Below are positions 34,901 to 45,200 of a stretch of 64,000 nt of DNA, piece by piece. The position numbers and the translations under genes are program-made. Source of the DNA: Opisthocomus hoazin (taxonomy: Eukaryota > Chordata > Aves > Opisthocomiformes > Opisthocomidae); NCBI RefSeq assembly GCF_030867145.1, contig NC_134440.1, positions 1,178,001 to 1,242,000 of the forward strand, read 5' to 3'. How positions within the stretch are numbered: the first letter of the stretch is position 1; each line of letters begins with the position of its first letter. The notes beneath the pieces are model-generated. The model was not told the DNA's origin. It searched no databases and saw only the letters and a list, made by a program, of their open reading frames with translations.

Positions 34901-37900
34901 GGTTGACAGCTTTTGGGGACTCCAATCTTCTAATACCTTAACAAATTGGATAGAGTACCATTCCTACCTTCTTCGTACACACATGGCAAGAATGAGTAAG
35001 TTTACACCTCAGATTAAAAATAGTTTCCCAGCTCAAATTTTCATGTCCAATTTAGAAGCTCGGCCAGCAAGCTCTTGTGAACACAGCTTCCAGAACAGAC
35101 ACCAACAAAGTAGTTCTAGCTCCACCTCAATCTTGTTTCTATGAATATATTTTATAAAGTCAGCAGATCACAAAACTACAGTTCCACAGCATTAAAGTTA
35201 TCAAGCAATTATGAAGAACATCTGCTTCTGCATGGGGGGAATCAGTCAATCCCTGAAGTGATCCCAGTGATGCCCCAGGGATCAAACAAATGCTGATGGA
35301 CAGAGTTCTATCACCGTAGTTATTTCGGCAAAGACAACACTGAAATGCTGCTGTGATACCAAAGAAGCCTTCTGCAGTCCCTTCAAACCACACACTGGCA
35401 AACCAAAGGAAGGTAGCTTGACCTGGAAGCAGCACAAAAACAGCAGCAAAATTTCAGGAGAGCTGCAGCCAATAAGGTTTTACACTTAGCAGAGAAGTAA
35501 GCATTTTTAAAAAGCAAGTGGTACATGATTTGATCACACGGATGAAACAGATGCCTGTATCTCTCTCTCCATGCAAGAGTCCTGCAGTCACGGTATCTTC
35601 ACTAGCACAGAAGCAGCGGAGTACAGGGAAACCATCTGGACACAGCTGACCCGCACACAGCCACGCAGAGGATGATGGCGTCAGAGAAGCCTTCACTTTG
35701 TTCCTAGCTGTGCGCAAACAGGACTCTAACTTACCTAAGCAAACCCACGACATGCATAACATGTCACACCATAACATTAAAGAATGTACTTCTATTACAT
35801 GATCTACACTGGCATATTCAATGTCTTTTTTAAACATACTCAGATAACATGGCATGTTGAAAATGATTTTTAAAACTTACCTTTATCGAGATGGTTCAAC
35901 TTTCATTTTTGCTTCTGCCCCTCTAAATTTTGATTCAACTTTCTCAAAATCTGCCTCCTCTGACTTGACAAGAAATCTCATTTTTGATGCTCGCTTTTGT
36001 CTTGCCACTCCCCACCCCGCTGTACAACTGGTAGAATCGTGGTTCCAGTTCTGCCCTGTGCTAGGAGTGAAAGCACTCGGATGGGATTTCTCCCAGTCCT
36101 TGTTTCAGACATCTGACTTCTGCACCAGGGACTGCAATCACCCCCACGGACAGGCGTGATGAGGCATGCAATACCACATCCTGAAGATTTTCAAGATTCA
36201 CAGAGGACTACAATTACAGTTTCAGAAGCTTCCTGGTCAACTTTAGTTATGTAAAACCACTTCTTAAAGCTGCAGAACCCTAAAGCTGGAAATTACACAT
36301 TGTCAAAACCAACTCAGGGGACTTTTACCTAGATTAATCAGTTTATTAGAAGCTGTTGTATCAAACTGCTCTACAGCAGCCAAGGGATGACTTGGTCCAC
36401 CTTCTATAATGGCTATGAACTATTAACCAATCTTATCATCCAGGCTCAAGCCTTCCTCCTCCTCTGACAGCAAACTGAACTCCTTGCAGCAGACTCTGTT
36501 CTCAAACAGAACCAGACACTATCATCGCACTACACTTAATTCAAATTTCAGATTCTCATAAAAGGAGAATTTAAAATAGCCTTTTCACTACAACCATTAG
36601 AGTCCCTTCATTGTTTAGTGCTTCTCAGAAACCCTGAAGCACTAACAAACATGCCCATGCTTAACAGCACTCGCATCCAATTTTGTACATTCAATATAAA
36701 ATCTATTTGCTGTCTAAGAGCAAATTCTCTCTAATGCTCCTGCTCACTTATGTAGACCTAAGAGCTCACACTACACAAGCTCAGCCCTACTTCAAATCAG
36801 TCCTGTCGCACACTGCATCACTTCACCAGCCCACTCAAGTTGTCGCACGCAACTCTTCCTCAGTTAATAATGAAGACGCTACCACCACGCAATTCGGGCC
36901 ATTGAAAGAGCTGTCAGATTCCTGCTTTGAGGGCCAACATTCACACACCTACCATCTAATAAAGAGAACTCGCAGGGCTGAACTTACTGTAATCCTGATC
37001 CCAGAGCATTAGCTATAATGTTCATGAAGAAAAATGAAACACCTTTAATATACGAAGGAGCACCCGTCCATCCTGCACATTCCAGTTCAGCATTTCACAG
37101 GAATGAGCTTTTATCCTGTCAACACAAAGCCTATTACCACGCACAGCAGAGAAGGAGGCTCCTGTCAGCACTCTGAGTTTCAGGGCTAAGTCTGCACTTT
37201 CAAAACCTGAGACTAGAAGGGTAAAGGTCATATTTACTGTACTCGCAAGAGATAAAAATCAACAGCTAAACACTCAATTTTTTGTGGTAGAAGGATTTTT
37301 TGACATATAACTGAACAGGAATTCACATAAACAAAGGAAATAAAGTTCTCAAAAGGACCAATTTCTCCATTGAGAAGCACTGTCTAGCACACAAACAACA
37401 AGCACGGCTTGACATTTTAGTAGGGGAAAGGGCTGCTTCTAAATGTGATAAAGTTCTTTTCTAACAGTTGATAATCAATGTCCAAATGCCACGAGCTAAC
37501 TGCTGAGCCATAAGTTTTAAATGCACATGAAACTAAATTACCTTCTGGTTAAAACCAATTTACATGGTACCAGAAATGACCCTTTAGAGCTGAAGATCTA
37601 CTTTTGGTGAGGCTAAAACTAGGTCAGATGCTGAGCAGTGTAAAAAGAGAGAAAAAGTGAGAAGTGCCTACCTTTGTACCAACTGTTATATCTTGGACAA
37701 TGCTGTAGAAAAAAGAAAGAAAAGGATTAAAAAAGTTAGATAGGTTTGCCACAAATATCCAGCATAGTTTACAGTAGTAAGAAAAAAAGCAAGTCAAAGT
37801 GCACAGTTGTCTTTGCAAGTGAACCAAGGACAGTTTATACAAAGAAAAATTATTAGATGGTGATGGTGGAGACCCAAGACCCAGCAGTGCCAGAAAATGG

Positions 37901-40900
37901 CAACTCTTCCACTTCCTATAGTGGAGCTCGCTCTTCTTACAAGGGTACCACAGGAGACCAAGGCCAAAACCCCAGAGTTAACACAGCCTAGCACTCTTCC
38001 CAGGAAAGCGATGCGACCAGAACACCACCTCTGACTAAACCAAGAGCAAAAGCACCAAGAGCCAACCCCATCACCGATACTCACTTCTGCAACTCTTCGC
38101 CACCTTACATTCAAAGGAGCAACCTCTGCTAGGCTGTGAAGAAGCTCTCTCTAGTGAAATTATCCAGTCAACAGCAAAGACAACTCATGCTAGAGCTCCA
38201 GTGGTACCACAGCCAGCCAGCACATCTCGCCAAGTCTGGGCTGTTTTCTCAGCCAAGCCAAGAGCCCGAGCCAGGCTTAGAGCAGCCTCCAGCCACGCCA
38301 GCGCCACCGGAGCCAGACCAGCGCCAGACTAAGAGTGCAGTTAGAGAGCAGTGAAGAGGACCAAGCAGCTCCCAGATTGGGGTATCATTCTGTACACGAG
38401 TCCTCTATCAATTCTTTTCTACTCTGGAAAACAACTAGTATTTTTCCCTAGCACAGATCTGAAGGAAAAAAACAGTTATTAACCTACCACATAGGCTTAA
38501 ACCTCCTAAAATGAGACTTCCTGGTTGACTAACACGGAAAACAGTGTTAGCTGTACCCCAAGCAACACATGCTCGTTCTTGTCAACGGTGACCATTACAT
38601 ATCACAACATATATCTACTTACAGCAATTTCTTTCATGGATGGAATCAGAATGACTTGTCTATCGCTTGGCTTACTGTACCTGGGTAAACATCCGGAGTA
38701 TTACAGTACCTGCATGTTACTCTTTTGTGGGAGTGCTCAACTCAGTCTAAGGATTTCACTTATATCCTTGCACTGAAGATAGTATCTTTTTTATGAACTC
38801 CCAACCATTCTAAAGCAGCAATGTAAAACCAAGAGCAGAAATTATCATCTTAGATTGACATACATGCAGCACTGCCTGTTTCAACTCCTATCTTTCCAAC
38901 AGCTGACCATAATTTCAGGGTAAAGGATACAAAAGTGCCTGGCTAACAGACATGCAACAACTTTAAGGAAACACGGCAGAGAAGCAGAAGGCAGGACAGT
39001 CATTCTTAAAAGAGCAATATGCAATCTGAAGTACTCAAGAACAATTCTATAAAGTGATTTAATGCTAGAGAACTTGCATTTACTAGTTCGTCCTTCCCTA
39101 CCCTCCTGCAGCAATTCATAACTTTTCGGAGAATTAAATACTGCTCAACCTTACTAAGTCATTCATGTTTCACCAGCTCCACAAATAGGCCGTAACACAA
39201 GTAGAAGCCAGCTCAGCTCCTCATACTTCCTCTTCAAACCCAACCTGCCATGTCATCATAACCCAGCCATTTACAGCTGGAGTTACAGTCTGATCCAATG
39301 GCTGCTGCCAGGAAGCCACGCGATAGATTCTTTTTTTCCAAGCGAGCTACTTAAAGAACACTACGAGAACACCGCGCTCTGCAAGCCCCTGCTGTCTGGT
39401 CACCAACAAAGACAGATGGGTTACGCTGCACTTTCAGGGCCAGCAGTAATGAACTAATTAAACCCATCTGCACATATTAAAGAATCATAATCATTCTATC
39501 AGCATTACTGAATATTCTAGGAGTACACATTTCTTTAGTTAAAATACATACGTTAAGCCAGTGACTTTCATAACCCTAAAAAAAATTATTTCCAACAAAG
39601 CATAGTGAGAACAGGGAATCTCCTAAGTTTCCAAAACTCTCAAACTTATCCCAGAGCAATTTCTCTTACTTCCTGTTCCTCTCGTGGGCCTCACGCACAG
39701 GAAATGTTTTACATAAAGTAGCCTTAACACGGGACAGTATTAAAAATTACCCATCAGGAAGAGCTTTTTTATTTGTCAAGAATTATCAATTCCTGGAATA
39801 TTGTTGTCACCCATTTGATAACAAATACGACATGAAACAAGCAGCAACACTATTTAAGAACTTTTATTCAACAGATGTGCAATACACTTCTAGTTCACAC
39901 ACACGCCCTCAATAAATTATCATATCTTAAGCTTCATTCTCGTATGTCAATCTTCATAGGGGATTAAAATTTCTCTCCATTTCCCAAATAACAGGCAATA
40001 AAGCCTTTCATAAAAATAACTTTTTACATGGAATAGGTTCATTTCTATGCAATGAGGGGAAAAATTAAACAGCACCAGTAAAACCTCTCGGTCATTTCCC
40101 AAAGCAGCACTTCCCATATGAACTCCTCGCATGCTTTAACAAAGCAACTCAGACGGGAGCGTTTGAAAAGCACAGCTACGCATCGCTCTAGGTGGGAGCA
40201 GCAGCCTGGAGCCGGAGACGCCACTCGCTGCCAGCCAGGCAAAACTGGAAATGCAGCCTCCGAAGCAGCTTTCTAAGTCTCAGCAGGAAACAGCTTTCAC
40301 AGGGTCAACAGATCACGCACCACCATCTCCACAAGATAATGGAGAATTAAGACTCATATGCTATTCTAAAATTTCTACATGAAAATAACTATTTTAACGT
40401 GAAGCAGCCTTCCTAGGAATTATAGCGAAGACATCCGATAAACTGATTTTTGACATCGATGTATAATCTCACATGCTGAAGAGCTGATTTTAAAGTATCA
40501 TTCAACATGACGAACAACTTGTTAAAAGAAGCAGGGAAGCCTGAACCGCAGCCCGGGACTGTAAAAATTCATCGTAAGAAACACCATTTTTATGGGTTTT
40601 TAGATCAAAACAACACCGAGAAGCCACCTTTTTCAGCGTGTAGAAAAACCAGCCCTGTGCCTACGCCCCACTCCCCAGAGCCGTGCTGGCGGCAGGCAGC
40701 GAGGAGGCACTCACTGGGCTGCCCGCACGCACGGCTCTGCTGGGCACCCGCACCGCCAGCCCGGAGGCCTCCCAGCACCGCAACCGCCGCGCTCCGGCAG
40801 CGGCGAAAACCGGCGCACGGAGGGCAGACGGGGCCCTCGGTTCCCACAGAGCAGGCCCGCAGCAAACGCCTCGGAGGCGACCGAAGGGAAACCCGCGCTG

Positions 40901-41707
40901 CCCGGGCGGAGAGAGCCGCGCCCCGCACGCACCACCCGCGCCCCGCAGCCTCCGCGGCGGCCAACGCGCGGGGGGAGCCCGGGGCAGCCCCGCTCCGCCG
41001 CTGCAGCCTTACCTGCGGCCCCCGTGTGCCGCTGCGAGGGGAGCCCTGCGGCCGGCGAGCCGCCGGCCCTGCCGCGGGCCTCGGGGACGGCGGCGGAACC
41101 GGGGCTGCCCGACAGACCGCCCGCAAAGGGGAACGGGGCACCCCCGCCCCCGCGGACAATGGGAGCGCCTCCCCCCCCCCCCCAGGTGCGCCCGCCCCAC
41201 GGGGCCGCGCCGCCCCCGCCCCCCCCCGCGGCGCTCGGAGCCGGCTGGGCCCCCCCGCGCGCAGCCCCGCCGGGACCTCCCCCCCCCCACGGCACGGAGC
41301 CGATCCCCCGGGGGGGAGGCGGGAGCACGAGCGGCGCGGCGTCGGGGGCGCGCGTCGGGGACGGCCGGCACGAGGCGCCGCGCGGGGCGGCGGAGCAGGG
41401 GCCGCCTCCGCTTCCCCCCCCCCCTGCGGCGAAGGGCCCCGGGGCGGCGGCCCACGCAGGAGGCCCCCTCCCGCACCGCCGGCGACCGCCCGCTCCCCTT
41501 CCCGCCTCGCCCCCGCCGGGCGGCCCGGCCGCGCCCTCGGCGCCCCCTCCCTCAGGTAACGCCCCAGAACCCGGCGCGGGTCCCGAACCCTGGCCGCCTT
41601 CTCCCCCTCCTCCGCACCCCGGGAAGGGTTCGGCAACGCCGCGCCCCGGCGCCCGGCGCGGTGCCGCCCGAACCGAGGCCCGGGCCGGCGGGGACTCACC
41701 CGTCCAT
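13768..41707 (-). CDS. PTBP1: Polypyrimidine tract-binding protein 1 (hnRNP I), complete, 15 coding exons
   Basis: PTBP1 is a nuclear RNA-binding protein that binds CU-rich tracts through four RRMs and represses exons. Exons, 5' to 3' on the minus strand: 41707-41700, 37702-37672, 25930-25855, 24870-24698, 23665-23519, 22221-22051, 21285-21175, 20795-20621, 20013-19936, 18623-18481, 15828-15795, 15299-15207, 14835-14619, 14372-14295, 13900-13768. The sum is 1,668 bases, or 555 aa plus stop, against 557 for human PTB4. All introns are GT-AG with matching phases. The bipartite nuclear signal spans residues about 13-48 (KRGSDELFS and KKFK). RRM1 is about 60-141, RRM2 184-260, RRM3 360-435 and RRM4 477-552. 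The alanine-rich linker precedes RRM3. The protein ends [12 protein letters not shown]. Introns 1 (4.0 kb) and 2 (11.7 kb) take up more than half the gene. Confidence 0.98.
14619..14835 (-). CDS. PTBP1: PTBP1 exon 13 (RRM3-RRM4 interdomain)
   Basis: 217 bases encoding [20 protein letters not shown] through to ATLHLSNI, the end of RRM3 and the short linker that packs RRM3 against RRM4. The acceptor is CATTGCAG and the donor GTAAGTAC. Confidence 0.97.
15207..15299 (-). CDS. PTBP1: PTBP1 exon 12 (RRM3)
   Basis: 93 bases encoding [20 protein letters not shown] and [10 protein letters not shown]. If exon 11 is skipped, this exon is read in another frame and stops at TGA (15275-15273) after eight codons. 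Confidence 0.97.
15795..15828 (-). CDS. PTBP1: PTBP1 exon 11, 34-nt regulated exon
   Basis: Thirty-four bases encoding [11 protein letters not shown] plus one base, inside RRM3. The acceptor is CTCTAAAG and the donor GTATGT. Thirty-four is not a multiple of three, so skipping shifts the frame. In mammals, PTB binding to pyrimidine tracts around this exon causes skipping and nonsense-mediated decay, which limits PTB level. Here a long C/T-rich tract lies upstream (minus strand, 15829-15900), in keeping with conserved autoregulation. Cys replaces the Ser I recall in the mammalian QSLF. Confidence 0.95.
18481..18623 (-). CDS. PTBP1: PTBP1 exon 10 (alanine-rich linker, start of RRM3)
   Basis: 143 bases encoding [16 protein letters not shown], seven Ala, [19 protein letters not shown] and ending NLSPE. 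It can follow exon 9 or exon 8 in frame. Confidence 0.97.
19936..20013 (-). CDS. PTBP1: PTBP1 exon 9, in-frame cassette (26 aa)
   Basis: 78 bases encoding [20 protein letters not shown] and IPQAA in the RRM2-RRM3 linker. Skipping is frame-neutral. In mammals, skipping gives the PTB1 form and inclusion the PTB4 form, and the skipped form is a weaker repressor. The internal AG that yields the 57-nt PTB2 form in mammals (after nucleotide 21) is TG here. Confidence 0.96.
20621..20795 (-). CDS. PTBP1: PTBP1 exon 8 (end of RRM2)
   Basis: 175 bases encoding [20 protein letters not shown], then [20 protein letters not shown], and ending in AAAF. The acceptor is TTCCTTGCAG and the donor GTGAGA. Confidence 0.97.
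21175..21285 (-). CDS. PTBP1: PTBP1 exon 7 (RRM2)
   Basis: 111 bases, 37 codons, phase 0 on both sides: [20 protein letters not shown] then [17 protein letters not shown]. Confidence 0.97.
22051..22221 (-). CDS. PTBP1: PTBP1 exon 6 (start of RRM2)
   Basis: 171 bases, 57 codons, phase 0: [20 protein letters not shown], an Ala-rich stretch, and [20 protein letters not shown], which contains the first RNP motif of RRM2. Confidence 0.97.
23519..23665 (-). CDS. PTBP1: PTBP1 exon 5 (RRM1)
   Basis: 147 bases, 49 codons, phase 0: [20 protein letters not shown], then [20 protein letters not shown] and KTDNSPNQA. Confidence 0.97.
24698..24870 (-). CDS. PTBP1: PTBP1 exon 4 (nuclear signal, start of RRM1)
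   Basis: 173 bases encoding [40 protein letters not shown] and [17 protein letters not shown]. Confidence 0.97.
25855..25930 (-). CDS. PTBP1: PTBP1 exon 3
   Basis: 76 bases encoding [20 protein letters not shown] plus NSSSA, part of the N-terminal nuclear import/export region. The acceptor is CTTTTCCAG and the donor GTAATA. Confidence 0.95.
25931..37671 (-). other. PTBP1 intron 2 (11.7 kb)
   Basis: No coding exon, RNA gene or recognised transposon can be supported in this intron. It is A/T-rich and simple in composition, with an (ATC)n patch near 31388 and a short CA run near 32215. It could hold alternative first exons or conserved elements; that needs alignment. It is unusually long for a gene on a compact avian chromosome. 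Confidence 0.6.
37672..37702 (-). CDS. PTBP1: PTBP1 exon 2 (31 nt microexon-like)
   Basis: Thirty-one bases completing Gly3 and encoding [10 protein letters not shown]. The acceptor is TTTTTTCTACAG and the donor GTAGGC. It is part of the N-terminal nuclear export/import signal. Confidence 0.93.
37850..38355. other. Compositionally distinct segment in PTBP1 intron 1
   Basis: About 500 bases are richer in C, A and G than the surrounding intron. Frames are partly open on both strands, interrupted by stop codons on the plus strand near 38005 and 38130. No protein family is recognised. It may be an old retroposed fragment or a transcribed element; no clear ends, tail or target duplication are visible. 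Confidence 0.25.
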
Positions 41708-41830
41708 TGCACACGGAGACCCGTCGGGAACGGAGTGGAGGCGCCGGAATAACAGGAACGAACCCAACCGCTCCGTGTTATAGACTCACAAAATGGCGGC
41801 GCCGCCCGGCCCGCCTCACCCGCGCCAATG
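40620..41830. promoter_or_regulatory. PTBP1 CpG island
   Basis: CpG-dense DNA spans the first exon and the start of intron 1, and includes several C-runs. Long frames on both strands in this island are stop-poor GC sequence, not genes. Confidence 0.75.
41700..41707 (-). CDS. PTBP1: PTBP1 exon 1 coding part (start codon)
   Basis: ATGGACGG followed by the donor GTGAGTCCCC. It encodes Met-Asp and two bases of Gly3. The upstream sequence is a GC-rich 5' UTR, reading GTCTCCGTGTGCA just before the ATG. Exon 2 restores frame as in the human gene. Confidence 0.93.
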
Positions 41831-42240
41831 CCCTATTGGCTATCGGAGATGTCATCTTGATAGCAGGGGCGGGGACCGCCCGCCTCCGAGGGTTGGCGCC
41901 CTGGCGCCCCTCACGAAGCCTATTGGCTGCAGGCGAGATGAGGGGCGGTGCACAGCGCCGGTGCGCGGCGCGATTCGGTAGGCGAAGGGAGACGGTTGGG
42001 AGGAGCCATCTTGAGAGCGGGAAGGATGCCGAAACGCCACACGGATCCACCATCTTGATTGGGGGCAGGGCATGGGACACCCGCGTTGGGCGCCATCTTG
42101 AATACGGGCAGGGGCCCCAACGTGCGCATTGTGTTTTTCACCCGCGGCGCGGGCCTGGACCTGCGGGAGCGGCCCAACCGCCGCCGCCATATTGGCTACG
42201 GGCAGGGAAGCCGCGCGCTCCGGGCCGTTGCCATCTCGAG
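41790..42240 (-). promoter_or_regulatory. PTBP1 proximal promoter with YY1-like array and CCAAT boxes
   Basis: CCAAT boxes (ATTGG on the plus strand) lie at 41835-41839, 41922-41926 and 42191-42195, with an opposite-strand CCAAT at 41825-41829. YY1-like motifs occur at 41790-41800 (AAAATGGCGGC), 41851-41858 (GTCATCTTG variant), 42005-42013, 42050-42057, 42092-42100 (CCATCTTG), 42186-42195 (GCCATATTGG) and 42231-42238. No TATA box is seen. This composition fits a broadly expressed housekeeping promoter. Confidence 0.65.
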
Positions 42241-42250
42241 TGAGGGAGAG
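42003..42250. repeat. Degenerate tandem array with CCATCTTGA...GGGCAGGG unit
   Basis: Units of about 42-47 bases begin near 42005, 42050, 42092, 42187 and 42230, with a related copy at 41851. Each has a CCATCTTGA-like head followed, after a short spacer, by GGGCAGGG or GCGGGAAGG. The spacing 45, 42, 95 (about two units) and 43 suggests old local duplication. Confidence 0.5.
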
Positions 42251-45200
42251 CATGCTGCTCCCCGAAATTAGGTTAATGATTTAGCATTGCTAGTCTGGGG
42301 ACTTTTAATGGCGCTAGACAGCACTTAAAAGTTTTATTTAAGATACAGGATAAAGTCTGTTTAAATGCAGTTAATGTCTTAAGGATAAAGATTACCCAGT
42401 GGGTGAGAGAGAGACAGAGACAGAGAGAGAGAGAAAACTTGTGAGGTAAGATAACACCTACCTGCTCTGCTTAGGCATCAGGATAATATTTTTCCTAAGT
42501 TAGAGTCCTGACTGCTGACCAAAACAGCTCTTTTTTCCAGTCGGACGGCCCTCAGTGGTTAAGTAGATAAGCTTGTTTCACTCTTAATGTGTGTCATTGC
42601 CTGTAGGTCTTACTTCTGCAGGGGCTCAGATAAAATCCACGGATTTCCTATCTTTGGGGATTCTCAAACCTCTAGAAATTTTCCTTTTCGGGTGCTGGGC
42701 CATCTATAGTAAATTTCAGCCTGCTACAAGGGACTTACTTGGGTTAGATACTTTCTGTGGCTCCCTTAAAAACGATTGTCGAGCTTGTTCATGTGCCACA
42801 AGATGAAGGCCCTAAAGGAAACCAGGCAGAGGCGAGCGTCTGCCTGGTGCCGGCTGCAGCTGGTGCCGGTGCGTTGGCTTTGTTCCTGTGCGGGAACAGG
42901 CACGCCAGGACCGGGATCCCGATGGAGCCGGGCAGGTCTCAGGGTCTCCCTCCCACCCACCGGGACATCGCTGGTTCCTCTCTGCTAACAGCATTCGGTA
43001 GAGCAGTTTGCTCCCCTAGATGAAATGCTGCGTGTCTCTGTTTAAATATAGACAGTATTTTCTCGCTGGGAATTCTACTAGCAATTACTCATTTGCCTTG
43101 CCTCGCTTGTCATAACCCTATCTGTTGACTGCAACACAAGAATTAATTGTCCCAGACCTTGCTACAAGTCCCTTGTGTAGCGTTGAATCAGATATCAAAT
43201 GTCCAGTCCACATTGATCTTGGCTTCATTAGCTGCAATCCTGTTTTGAGAGTTTCTAGGCAACGTAATACTGGTCTTACTGTAGAAAGGATCCTTCGTAC
43301 CTCACCAGCACACCCACTTTTGACATTTTTGTGAAAACATTTGTACAATTCTGCCAATCCGCCTGTGTTGTGCGTGGTAAACAGTAAAACACTAATATAT
43401 AATATAGATCAGTCCCACTGATGGAAGCACCTGAGCTGTAACACAGCAGTGTCAGGGGTAAATACGTGAAAGTTCAGAAAATATTTTAAAAATACAGTGC
43501 AAATGAAATTCGGAGTCTTATCCTTGGGCAGTGTTTGTGCTAAAAGTCAGGTAACTGTGACAGGTACAGACATGCATTTTGTATTCTCATTTCTTTCTCA
43601 AGCGTACATCAGACACAGAAATATGGGGAAAAAAAAAGTTAAAAGTTAAACCATCTATTATTTTCTCCCATGCAGGTATTACTGTGTTGTTTCCTATGGC
43701 CAGATGCCTTATTTTCTCAGAGACTGAGGCAATGATTAGATATTTTGGTGGCCAGGACCAGACATCATTTACTGCCTGGCTCTTGTCATCATTTGTGTAA
43801 TCCAAGAGTTTCCATCTACCTTGGATTTTACCAAGAGCTGGTAGCTCTAATTTCCGTATCTCTCGTTTACTGGGCTTCTCGGCCATTTGGCCCTTGTTCC
43901 AGCAGTGAAGTTTAAAATGGAGAAAAGGTATGTTCTTACCTACTGCTACAGGTGACTAAAGACCCCATCTGAAACCAAGGTTGTTTTACTAGGTAGTGCA
44001 TATGAAAGGAGGCTCAGCTTTTGCCGCAGATAAGAGATTTACAAGGCAGATGAGGCAAAGAATGGGAAAATGATGGGATTATGTGATCTGCTTCAGAGTG
44101 GCTGAGCTGAGAGCCAGAGAGATAAAGTAGTTTGATCAAAGCAGAGCAGGAATTTAACTCCCACCTCACAAGCCACAATGCATTTTCTTGAACTACACCT
44201 ATTTTAAACTCTATTTCCCGTGGAGGTGTTTCATAACAGAATAATCTGTTTTATATACTGTAACTAAGAAATCCCCCCATAGTAGAGGATGGCATGGAGA
44301 CAGAATCACTCTTATTTTTTTTTAATATGGCATATTTCAGTCCACTTGTAAAGACGTGTACCCTAAAGAAAGGTACCCTGAACATGATGGAAAGACTTTG
44401 AAAAAATTCATTTATGCTAGATACTGATCACTAGTAAGACCAATATCTGATTTTTCTGGTGGCTATTGGTGACTTTAGTTTTTTGCATGTGCACATATCC
44501 CAGCTGCTTTTCAGGTATCTTTGGCGAAGCAAACACAGGTGGGTGCCATCAAAGAATTACTGCTTTTCAAAGACCTCTTCTGTGCAGTTGTGGTCTAGCT
44601 TAAAAGACTCTTTAAAGGTTCGTGCAAGCTCGCTCAGATTTTCCATAGTTCTAGCAGAAATGCTGATTATGCAACATTTTATCAGACATTTTCCTGTAAT
44701 ATTAACAGAATTTTTTAGACAGGATCTTTTCAGATACTATGGTAGCACACTGACTAACGATACTATTGGGTAAGACACAGTCTTTCTCCGGGCCAAACAG
44801 GGAAATGCGTTTAAGAACAAAATACTACTTTCTACAAAAAAAACAGATGGGAGAAGGACCTGCCTCTGTATATCTTTTTGTTTGTTTTTAAAAAGAAACC
44901 CACATGAAAATGGCCGTGTGAGGAAAAAAAAAAGAGGAGGAAGAAGGGAAAAAATATGAATCAGCTTCTTTTGTACAATCCAGCAATGGTCCCACCCTCC
45001 GGTTACTCACTTGCTAGAAAGGCCTTGGCGGGACACACCCAGGGTTTTTTCTGCTTAAGCCCTTCCTGCCTATGTTATCTCGTTGAATTTAATTTACCGT
45101 GCAGGGAGGAAAAACCCTCTGAAACAAAAAAGACCCTTTTCCTGCCTTTTGTCCTTTGTATTTTAAAATAGCTCTGAAGCCTGTACTACTTTCACAGGAC

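Noticed and set aside
40507-41783. Several 330-370-codon frames over the PTBP1 first exon, both strands
   Set aside because: They are CpG-island artefacts that overlap each other and the PTBP1 promoter.
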